A DNA stretch of 64,000 nt. Source: Dinochytrium kinnereticum (taxonomy: Eukaryota; Chytridiomycota; Chytridiomycetes; Chytridiales; Chytridiaceae). This document shows positions 11,529 through 21,829 of this stretch, in pieces; position 1 is the first letter of the stretch; each line of letters opens with the position of its first letter. The notes beneath the pieces are model-generated. The model worked only from the letters and a program-made list of their open reading frames with translations. It was not told the origin of the DNA and did not search any database. The stretch is taken from positions 1 through 64,000 of the forward strand of contig JADGJT010000004.1 in NCBI GenBank assembly GCA_027604005.1. The letters are read 5' to 3'. The translations under genes were made by a program, and so were the position numbers.

Positions 11529-14500
11529 ATGAAAGGCATCTGCAACTACTACGTAAAGAACGGAACTTGCAAGTATGGGGACGCGTGCAAGTTCTCCCAT
11601 GTCAACATCGATGGCGCCGCCAACGCCACTCCTCAACCAAAAGAAAGATCAGATCAGCTCTGTCGATATTTTTGGAAGAATGGACGCTGTCGGCATGGAA
11701 ATGATTGCTCTTTCAAACATGACGGTGGAAACTTAATACCGACACTACCAGGCACCGCACCGTGTGATTTCACGAATTCCTACATTCTGTTGACGAAGAA
11801 AATAGTTCAGAGTCAAAACTATTCGTTCAGAGGCTCTATGACGCTCGCGTATCTCCTGGACGACGAAACTTCGAAAAACGTGGTCATGGAGTCAATGAAG
11901 TCAATGGTGATGCAGACCAGCGTCTTGTGGCGCGGGTTTGTTGAGCATTTCGACCCAATCCGAAGCTTTTCCCAGCCACTTCAAATTCAACGTTTTATAA
12001 CATCCTGCATCTCTGCTCTTGAGACGGACAAGATGGGAATAGTTACCGCGCTGGGGTCTTCGTCAAGCAAGCTTGCACCTAACGTTACAAGCATTTTCGA
12101 CCATTTGTTGTCTTTGAATTATTCAGTCGTCGAGCACAGAAAGGCGGAACCATCCTTTCAAAAGTGTCTTGTGCCATTGGTAACATTTTTGTGCAGCGGA
12201 GCTATTTGCATTTCTACCATGCATGAACATAAGAGCGTGATTCTGAACAGGATAATTCCACAGCTTCCGCACCTGACGACAAATTATCTCGATTGTATTG
12301 ATCAATACTTAAAGAGCGGGAAAAAAGGTTGGTGGTTTTCTTAACATACTGGCCTATTAAAGAGTTGAAGGGTATGATAGTTTAGCTGAGATTTTGGGTT
12401 ACGACCCCGAAAGTCGCGTGCCTCTCTGCCTTTCTCAAATATTTCTTCCAATCATTCGTCTACTCTTCGAGGTCATATGCTTTTTCGAGACAAAAGCTCA
12501 TGAAAACTTCGTTGCCAAGGCCGTTGAGCGTCTATCTACTCAAATTCCGACTATTGATGGTATTAATCAAGATGAATCGATTGAGACTTCGTTTTCAGTA
12601 GCTGTTGTGAAGCGTGAATTCTTGCGAGTTGAAAGTATGGTATCGAAAGCGCGTGAAGCCTTAGGCCTCGGAAGTTTACGCGCTGCGAAGATAACTTCTC
12701 GAAAGGAGCAACAGAGGAAAACGATCAGGATGCCAAATCATCCTTGGAGCTCGTTGAATTTCTCTACAGGTTTACGTCCGCCAGGCGATCCGAACCCTCT
12801 TCATGACAATGACTTTGAAGATATATGTAGGATTAAAATCATTCCAACTCTTCAAGAAATCTTGACGACTGGGCAGCCTTCTCTTCCGGGGAACTTTCAG
12901 GATCATGTTGAGGCTCACTGGCTGCCAATTGGTGCTAAGCGTCTTTTCGATACCCATTTCCGTCTTCTTCGGGAGGATCTTTGGGTAAGTTCTTGCACAT
13001 AACATAAAACTGTAGCTAATGATACGACCTCCAGCGACCAATTCGAGATAATATATTGGGATACCTAAACTATAGAATTAAGAAAGAAATTCGAAAATCT
13101 GTTGTTCTAAAGGACGGAAGGCTGCGAGGTTCCATAACATTTATGACGCCGAATGGCCAGAAAGAATCTCAAATCGATTTAAACGTTTACACCGACGTTT
13201 TCTTGAGGGGCTTCCAAATCACACCTGGAAGAAATAGGCAGCTTTGCGCCGAAATTATATTCAATGGTCCTGGTCACCTTGACAACAAGAATAATAACGA
13301 GAGAAGAGAATTTTGGGAGAAAACGGACAGACTTGCGTTTGGGGGCCTTGTTGCAATAATTTCGAAGTACAGGAACACTCCAGATATTGGATCTTTTTCA
13401 ATTGCTCTTGGTGTCGTAGTGGATCGTAAGATTGACCGACTGCTTGGCAAAGGCAACAAGAAGTGTCAAATTCTTGTTCAGATCTCTGAGCATTACCTCA
13501 CCCATAACTTTCTAAGCCAACAAAATGATGGTACGCAAGTGCTTGTCGAGGCAAATAAGATCCTTTTTGAGAGCTATCGACCCATACTTGAGACTCTGCA
13601 AAAGGCCACACCAGATTCCTTGCCGCTCATGAGATATTTGTGTCCGGACCCTCAGAATACCAATGACAATATGGCCATCGATTCACCCATATTCACTCAT
13701 ACACCTTATTTTCGCTTCGACTTGACAAGCCTATGCACGGACAAGCAGACAAAGTTATTTTTTGAGCCAACTTCAGTTTTATCTAAGATAAAAGCAAGGA
13801 AAGAGCTTTTATGTCGGTCGTCACTTGATGAGGATCAGGCCAAAGCAGTAATTACCGCCCTGAGTTCGGAGCTTTCCTGTATACAAGGTTTGTTTCCTCC
13901 TGATATACATCCATAACAGTTTTTAAAGGTCCTCCCGGCACGGGGAAGTCCTATGTCGGCGTTCAAATCATGCGTGTCTTACTGGAAAATAAGAAGCTAT
14001 CATCTCCTAACGAGCCTATTCTTTTGGTATGTTTTACAAATCATGCTCTTGATCAATTCATTGAGCACATTCTCGATGCTGGCTATTCCAAAATTGTTCG
14101 GATGGGAGGAAGGAGCCGGGTAGAACGGATTCAAGCGTTGTCGTTGCAGAATATTTCTTCCCCTGGGTCTGTAACCAATAAATCGGTTCCGAAGGCGACC
14201 TACCAGGAGCTGGAGCAGTGCGAGAAAAGGCTAGAAGTTATCAATTGCCGGCTATCTGACGAAAAGGTTCATTGGCCGGATCTAGAGAGCTACCTCTTTA
14301 TTCGAAACTTCAAGCAGTACACGGATCTCGAAAATTGCTATATCTCCTTGAAAAATGAGAAAGAAACAGATGAGGCGGAGGGCTTTCAACGGCAAGCTCG
14401 AAAGAAGCAGTCGGCGATTGACGTTATTCAGTTTTGGATCGACCACGATGCCCTAGAATCTGTTGGTAAGGGGCTTCACAAGGATGTTAGTGAGAAGGTC

Positions 14501-17500
14501 GACAATAGATTCTATGTTCTACACGACGAATATAGAACGGAAAAGAAGAGAGGATCGAACGCAAGCCGCGAAAAAAATTCCCGCACAAAATCTGAGTTGC
14601 TTGATTGTGAAAATATATGGTCTTTGACTAGGGAAGAAAAAATTCGGCTGCTTTCATATTGGAAAGAGGAACTTCCAAGGGCTACAAACCAGGAGCTTAT
14701 TGACATTCAGAAAGAGATCGATTTTTTAAATAAGCGCCTTAATAACTTCTATGATGATGAAAAAGTGACTGTACTGAAAAGCCATGATATTGTAGCCGTG
14801 ACTACGACTGGGGCAGCCAAGTACAAAGGATTACTTGAGTCTGTTGCTCCGAAAATAATTATTGCAGAAGAAGCTGGAGAGGTATTCTTTTCATCTTTAA
14901 TTCTATTCCTTGTTGTCTTCAGTTACTTTTCCTCCATTTGAGAGTTATTAAATTAACATACCTTTGCTGCGTGGTTTACAAGATTTTGGAGGCGCATATT
15001 CTGTCTTGCTTACATCCTGATGTTCAACAAATGATTCTAATAGGGTAGGTTCATCAACAATGGTTATCTTCTATTTTTTCTGGAATATCAGCTTACACAT
15101 TTCTTCTCTTTTTTTTTTTTGCAGAGATCATAAGCAGCTGCGCCCCCGAGTAGCATGCTATGAGCTTTCGAGTGAATCTAAAGAAGGTGCTAGATATCGG
15201 CTGGATGTCTCTTTGTTTGAACGCCTACAAACTTCGAGCATTCCATTCCCGCTCGTAACTTTAAGCCAGCAGCGGCGTATGCGGCCTGAAATAGCAGATT
15301 TTGTTCGAACATGCATCTACCCTAACCTTCGGGACTCGGAAAGTGTAAAGGAATATCCACCAGTTCGAGGCGTTCGGAAAAATATTTTCTTTATCGAACA
15401 CTCTAAGCCAGAGGACAGCTCTCCGAATGTTGAAAAGGCGCATTGAGCGTCAAATAAGTTCGAGGTGGACTACGTGGTGGGGCTTATTCAATATTTGCTT
15501 CGACAAAACGTCTACTCTCCATCCGATATCGTGATTCTCACCCCGTATGTTGGCCAGTTGCTAAAAATCCGGGATCGGCTCGGGAAAGTTATGATGGTCT
15601 TCGTCTCTGAGAAGGATGTCCAAACGCTAAGGAACGAAGGTGTAGATGAAGAAGCGTTGGGTGAAGCTGCTGGCGCCGCAGGAGAAGCCGGTCGGATATA
15701 CGGGGCTTCAGGGAACACCTTTAAGGTCCTAGCAGAAGAAAAACTCCTTTCAAAAAGCGTTCGGGTGTCGACGGTCGATAACTATCAGGGGGAAGAATCC
15801 AAAATTGTGATAATCTCGTTGGTTAGGAGTCGCTCTTCTGAAAGTGATCGGGGAACTATTGGCTTCCTTGGAGTGTCCAATCGTGTTAATGTTTTGCTGT
15901 CGAGAGCACAGCATGGACTATTTCTGGTCGGGAATAGCAATTTGCTGGTTGAAAAGTCTGAGATTTGGTCTCAAGTTATCGACATATTCGGTCAAAAAGA
16001 TAGCATAGGAACGGGCCTGCCGATTTTTTGCGAAAGGCATCCGGATATAAGTCACTTTATAAGCCAAGCCCAGCAGTTCAGTAATCTCGCTCCCGACGGC
16101 GGGTGTACAAGGCCTTGCTTAGTCAAGCTGCCTGATTGCGGTCATGTATGCCCGTTCAAATGCCATTCGGATTTTGAAAATCATCGCGGCATTTTCTGCC
16201 ATGAAGCCTGCCCTCGACTTCATGATGAATGTGACCACACTTGTGAGAAGAGGTGTGGGGATGAATGCGGGGAATGCCCGGTGATTTTACACAACATTCC
16301 CCACCCTGTGTGCGGTCATATCCAGCCTGAAGTACGGTGCAGTGTTCGAAAAGACTCGCGAAAATTCAGGGAGTTAGCTTGTCAAAAGACCGTGACGAAA
16401 ACTATCACTCTCTGCCAGCATGCAATTTTGATGGATTGCTGCATGGATCCAGCCGAGACTTCTTGCACGGAAATTTGCTCTGCGTTGCTTGAGTGTGGTC
16501 ATGTTTGTAGGAAGAAATGTGGACAGTGTCGCGGAACGACAAAAACCCCAAAGCAGTCTGTGGATCATGGCTCGTGCTCCTTTCAGTGTTCAAAGAGCCT
16601 TCCATGCCGACATATCTGTAAGAGAACATGTACAAAGCACATCGACAAAAGGTGCCCGCCTTGCGCTTCTGAATGCTCTATCATGAAGTGCCGCCACTCA
16701 AGCTGCAGTCATATCTGCGGTGAACCTTGCAAGCCATGTCAGTATCCATGTGAGTGGGAATGCTCGCACCAGTCACGATGCAACATGATTTGTGGCGTGC
16801 CATGCAATCGACTTCCGTGTGATCTTCGCTGCAGTAAGAAGCTTCCGTGCGGCCATCAGTGTCCCTCCATCTGCGGAGAGCCATGTCCTAATCCTCGCTA
16901 CTGCCAATTATGCGCTAAGGATGATGTTAAAAAGCAGCGCGTAGATCTAATTATGTTCATGACTTACGAGGAGATTGATTTAGACGAAGACCCTGTTGTT
17001 ATTCTTCCGTGTGGGCATTTATTCTCGAAGAGCACTTTGGACGGCCAAGTCGGTATGAATCTCGTTTATCACTATGATGAGCCCAGTGAACACTGGACTT
17101 TGTCACAGTTACCGCAGGATTTCATAGAGCTTCCAGTTTGCTCGTCCTGCCGTGGTAGCTTGTCATCAGTGTATCGGTATCGTAGGCTGTATAACTTTGC
17201 TACGTTATGTGTCGCCGAGAAAGTTTGGATAGAAAAGGTCCACGCAATGCTCCAGAAATACGATAGCGTCTTGGGGATTTCTTGTTTAGAAGCCGCTGAA
17301 GCTTCTAATCAATTAAGATCTTTGCCAGAATCATGGTCGCCAAAGAAAGGCGAATCATGGAGAGTAGAGAAGATGGTGAATGAGGCGCTTGCTCCGCTGA
17401 CCGGTCTTCAGAAAGGCTTGGAATTGCTTGTTTCATTTTGCAAGCGATCTCCTCGGCGCCAAGCATATGAGGCTTCTCTCTCTTCTCTTGTTCATACCTT

Positions 17501-18279
17501 TGAGAGGCCGGAAGCCATTTCAATGCTGCAGAAGTCTGCTTACCCGCCGAATGCGGCATTCGAAAGGCAAGCAGTTAACTTGCTGTGCATATGCCTGGAA
17601 AAAATTGGTGTTATTTGGGAGCTAGGATCAAGAGCTAGTGACTCACCAACCTTTCGGCAAAGTGCTTATAATAATATAGCGGAGGCATTATCAAAGTGCG
17701 AAGACTGTCTGAACCGTTGTCGGAAGGAAATCTTAGAGTTTTCAGAAAACATGCTGGAACTTAGATTCTTTAAGCTGCGCTTTATCAGATTAGAGTGGCA
17801 AAAGCGACATGGGTTAAAAAAGGATAATGAGGCAAGTTTCTTGAATTCAGTGGACAAATTGAAGATGGACTGGGGGGGTTTTCGCCATGCGCGAGTGTTG
17901 GCTTCCTTCGCTGATAAACACGCCCAAACTCTGGACGAGTATGAGGAGGGCCTCAGAACCCTAGGAATGCTCAAGTTCTATTCTGAAGTATCGCATGAGG
18001 AGATCCAAAGCGTGATGGAAGGACTGCACTCTGAACTTCAAGGCATTCAGGGTCACTGGTATACGTGCGCTAACGGGCATCCGGTATGATATGAGTTGTT
18101 GCATGCATGTGAAATTCTTTCTTTTAGTGTCTCTTCAATAAGCTAATATTTGGATTGAACAGTATGCCATTGGGGAATGCGGTGGAGCTATGCAAATAAG
18201 CACCTGCCCAGAATGCGGCGCTGAGGTTGGGGGTAGCTCACATGTCTTGGCTGCAGGGAACAGGATCTTTTCTGTTTGA
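11529..18279 (+). CDS. ZNFX1: ZNFX1-like SF1 helicase with CCCH, NF-X1 and RZ zinc fingers
   Basis: ZNFX1/NFX1-type helicases bind RNA and act in small-RNA silencing and antiviral or stress responses. Seven exons fit: 11529-12327, 12371-12984, 13035-13887, 13929-14881, 14983-15044, 15125-18083 and 18163-18279, or 2,118 codons before the stop. In order they encode two CCCH fingers (residues 5-24 and 45-64), an armadillo-like helical region, Walker A GPPGTGKS (about 756), a long coiled insertion, the Walker B-like IIIAEEAGE (about 1070), GDHKQLRP (about 1096), SQQRRMRPE, and helicase motifs V/VI (VSTVDNYQGEE, RVNVLLSRAQHG). A C/H-rich NF-X1 finger array follows at about 1410-1690, and the protein ends in an RZ finger (WYTCANGHP, YAIGECGGAM, CPEC). 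A TGA at 15444-15446 (codon 1201) interrupts the frame between helicase motifs; sequence on both sides is well conserved. It is a polymorphism, sequencing error, recoded stop or early decay. Confidence 0.88.
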
Positions 18280-18731
18280 CACTCCCTTTCTTTGAGGTGC
18301 TCTTTACCAATCCGTCATTTGCATTACATATTACATACATAGGATTTCCTCTGGATGTCAGCATGACATGATGAGTTTATGCTTTTGGCGATGGTTGGGG
18401 TTCGCTGCTGACTGGTCAGAGTGGTGGATTTCGTTCTAGTTTCCGAATTCTGGTTATTATAGCTCATGTATTGGCATTTGTTCATTTTGCTTCTTGAAAT
18501 AAAAATTATAACTATACATCTTACACTATTCCACGACTTGAAATCAGGCGCTCTCCTTGGTAGTTAGCCCTGATAGTAGTAGTTTATCTTTTAACCTGTG
18601 TAAAATGAGAATAGGAAAGGATTGAACCCTAGAATACATCTCTCTAAAGCTTTAAGACTGAAGAAGTATTTATCTTAAGCCAGGTCACATTGTATTCCGA
18701 TAAAAACACAGGTACGGTGGAATACAATCCC
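18280..18731. other. convergent 3' region
   Basis: The 3' ends of the helicase gene and RPS15 face each other here. An AATAAA motif on the plus strand at 18498-18503 could serve the helicase transcript. No coding sequence is supported. Confidence 0.5.
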
Positions 18732-19652
18732 TTACTTAAGAGGGATGAAACGGGACGAGTGGGTAGCACCAATACCGGGACGTCCGTGCCTGACAGGCTT
18801 GTAGGAAAGCGAGAACTCGGCAAGGTAGTGACCGATCATCTCAGGCTTGATCTCGATCTGGTTGAAGGTCTTTCCGTTGTAGACACCAACCACAGAGCCA
18901 ACCATCTCAGGAACAATGATCATGTTACGGAGGTGAGTCTTGACACACTCGGGCTTCTCCATTTCAGGGGCCTCCTTCTTGGCCTTGCGGAGCTTCTTGA
19001 TAAGGCCCATAGGCTTGCGCTTAAGACCACGCTGGAACCGTCTGCGGGCCCTGGCGTGGACGATCTCGACGAGCTGTAATGGTTATGATTGCAATACGTC
19101 AGCTCAGCTCACTAACGGTTGAATAACGGTTGAATTAAGGAGAAGTTTATCACCTGCTCGCTGCTCATGTCGAGGAGCTGCTCGAGGTCGACACCACGGT
19201 AGGTGTACTTCCTGAAAGTGCGCTTAACCTGGCGGCCGGTAGCGTCGGTCTCGAATTCGTCAGCCTGCGAATAAGGGCGGTTAAAAGAAGCTCGTTAGGT
19301 GAGGCGCAAGCAGAAATGAACGACAAGCAGCGTTGAGCGACAGCCAGCATCCTCGCATTCCTCCAATCCCAGTATAATTAACGTTGGCGACGCTTCAAAC
19401 AACAGCAGCTTCAGAAAAGGTCTGCAAGCTACACCTGTGCAGCATGCCAACAATCTCCTTGCACCCCGTACCAACCCCATCCATCCCATCCATCCATCCA
19501 TCCCTCCATGCTGCATCCATCGCATCCATCCGCTGCATGAAAACATGCATGAGTCCTCCTGTATCATCCCCTCATACAACACCTCCGTCCGCTGGCTGTC
19601 GCTTGCTCTGCTCTCTGACGGCCATCATGCAGTTGCTCACAGGGCATACCAT
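18732..19652 (-). CDS. RPS15: 40S ribosomal protein S15 (uS19)
   Basis: This is a structural protein of the small ribosomal subunit head. Exons are 19652-19650 (the ATG alone), 19264-19154 and 19073-18732, giving 151 residues, close to the usual 142-150. Family signatures are intact: [40 protein letters not shown] and the C-terminal uS19 motif ([31 protein letters not shown]). The coding sequence begins with GCT directly after an acceptor CAG at 19265, so the ATG must come from an upstream exon. The best candidate is ATG followed by GTATGC at 19652-19644, leaving a 383-base first intron. An intron right after the start codon is common in fungal ribosomal protein genes. The first exon is less certain than the rest. 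Confidence 0.93.
19478..19531. repeat. CATC microsatellite in RPS15 intron 1
   Basis: An imperfect run of CATC/CCAT units lies inside the proposed first intron of RPS15. A related GATG run occurs at about 29899-29920. Confidence 0.7.
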
Positions 19653-20151
19653 TGCGATTAAAATAAAAAAGGACCGACTGATGGAGTACAAAATTCTCCC
19701 TACATCCTGGCCCTCAGCCAATCATTGAATTTTGAAAAAACCTTTTTTGACCACCAGTTGAAGACCATCACCAACGAAAAACAGCTGCTTATGCCCATCC
19801 TTTGCTGCCTCGGCTTGCAATCAGAGCAGCCTACTCATTCGCACTGTATTTTGCTTTGTCTACGGGTGCGGTGCTGGATTTCAATGGCGAGCAAAGAAGG
19901 CGGGGATGTATTGCAGTGAAATAGAAAACAACGGCTTGGGTGAATGCGTAAACATTAGGAACAAAAAGAGGAAGCATGCACGCATACAGCAATCCGTGGC
20001 CAAATAAATGATAAAGTTTGGGAAGTATAAGGGGGCTCATGTCCTGCCTTTTCCAGTGCCAGCACTGGATTGCAAGCAAGGTGCAATGACTCTCCAAAGA
20101 ATGTCAACCTATGAAATGGGCAACCTCATGAGCTTGCGAAAACAAACGCTC
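19653..20151. other. intergenic, RPS15 promoter
   Basis: This lies upstream of RPS15 and downstream of the MscL gene, both on the minus strand. Short open frames here have no protein-like features. Confidence 0.5.
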
Positions 20152-21468
20152 TTAAAACTTCAGCTTGATGTCAGGCATCTCAATCTCGTATGACGGCACA
20201 TTCTTACGCTCCTTTAGGTCTGCATCAGAAGGTGGCATGTCCGTGAGATTCGACGTGCAAAATGGGCAACGCATCGCCATTGCCGAAATCACCATACAAC
20301 AGTAGGGACATTCGCGTTCCTTAGTCTTTTTCCCTTTAAGCTGATATTGCCCGCGACCGTGTTGAGCATAATGCTTCCCCTTTGTATGGACAATATGTGG
20401 GGATCCAGGTGGTAAAAAATCCGAGGACGCATTAGTAAGTGACGCCTGCGTCCCCCCACCAAATTCCCGTCGTTCCGTGTCATAAACGTTCTCAAGAGAC
20501 TCTGAGGCGCCTCGTGGTTTCTGTATTTGGGTGACCCTTGATTTCTTCCCAAACCAGGACCATGGTGCACGTTTGGCTCCTCGTGCCCTTGTTCCTTTCA
20601 AATTTGACATTGATCCTTGATAACGGACCCGATGCATTATGGCTTGATGTGTTCTCTGAAGAGCAAGCATTGTGCGGATCATAGCAAAGATGAGAATGGC
20701 GACGAAGAAAAAGTTGATAAGGTTCTGAAGAAATGCACCGTAATTCCATGTCACTCCGCCGAGAGCATGAGCCTTTTATAAAAGAATTAGAAGAGGTATT
20801 GAGTATAAAGATAAGCTTGTAACAAAACAAAGAAATAAGGCAAAACTTAATTGTCAGACCTGCGCCGGCGTCGTTATGGCCTCACATGCAGTGGCGTTAT
20901 TTTCACAAAAATGGGTGTCGGGTCGCTTTAAGTAGACAAAGACGTTTTCAAGCTGACTACCGATGGCCAGCCCCAAGATGGGAGAAAATATATCTGTCCA
21001 GGTTGATTAGCAGAAAGATAAGATCGTCAACTGCCCACCAGTCACCAAACTTGTCACAACGGTAGTAAGAGCCGCCCCAATAACTAAACCTATTGCGAGC
21101 TCAAAAGCTCGACCCTGCGACAGAAAGTGATAGAAGTCCCTAAAGATACCTCGAACAGCCTTTAAGGTTCGCTGAGTGCCCTTACGAAACCTTTTCTTCG
21201 CCAAAGACTTGAACCTTAGCATACGGACTCGTTTTGCCCCGGTTAGGGTCTCTTCAGATGGGCTCTCGATATTCTTCAATCCGTCCACATGAACCTCCAG
21301 AATCCTCAATGCAGTTTGAACCGCATCGGTGTCTACGCCACCAGTAGGAAATGGAGCCAAGCCAACATCAGGCCTAGAAACCTGTAAGGCGTCTAAAGAC
21401 ATTTCGATGGCGAGATATGTGTCATTTGGTCCTTCCGGAGTGCCAGATCCATTTCTGGGAATGGACAT
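20152..21468 (-). CDS. mscL: MscL-type mechanosensitive channel with C-terminal zinc ribbon
   Basis: MscL opens a large pore under membrane tension and protects cells from osmotic shock. Three exons (21468-21039, 20993-20860, 20772-20152) give 394 residues. The N-terminal 115 residues are a soluble extension. TM1 starts at about 117 with the family pattern FELAIGLVIGAALTTVVTSL, followed by DIFSPILGLAIG. The periplasm-like loop carries CENNATACEAITT with a cysteine pair. TM2 (about 195-222) reads NYGAFLQNLINFFFVAILIF. The cytoplasmic tail is basic and ends in a zinc ribbon C-x2-C-x10-C-x2-C (CPYC, CPFC, about residues 350-365). Bacterial MscL has about 136 residues, so both ends are extended. 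Introns show that it is a resident nuclear gene. The donor of intron 2 (GTCTGA) is weak but keeps phase. Confidence 0.85.
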
Positions 21469-21829
21469 TGCAATGCTATCCTATCCTTCACTGTCAGAGT
21501 CCGTTCCTTTAAGTGCTCTGCTGCCCAAGTTGAATGTGAGGATTTCCACTTATTCCAATCACGCGCATCGCGTTCCCTCAATAGTATGGACGCGAGGCGT
21601 GCGCACATTTACAGCGGAAGGAAAAAGCAGCCCAGGCATTCCGTTTGCGCCTGCGCTCGTTCAAGGGAACCTAACTCCACCTTAATTCCGCAGCATACAA
21701 CAGTGGTGTATGCTTGGTTTATTGTGTTCGGCGTCGCTTGTCCGCCATAAATTGAATATTGCAATTTTTAACATTTGATAAAACGTCGGTCCGCTATACC
21801 CCGAACTCAAATCATCACTTGCAATAATA
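21469..21829. promoter_or_regulatory. divergent promoter region
   Basis: These 361 bases separate the MscL gene (minus) from the membrane-protein gene (plus). I see no distinct TATA box; the last 80 bases before 21830 are AT-rich. Confidence 0.45.

Noticed and set aside
10995..11636. 213-codon minus-strand frame as its own gene
   Set aside because: Only the part from 11294 to 11054 matches DUF4470; the rest is promoter and intron.
15429..15458. 30-base intron removing the helicase TGA
   Set aside because: It has GT and AG ends and keeps frame, but is shorter than any well-supported intron here and would delete residues that match the family.
19478..19531. Possible CRISPR-like repeat
   Set aside because: It is a simple CATC microsatellite without spacers.
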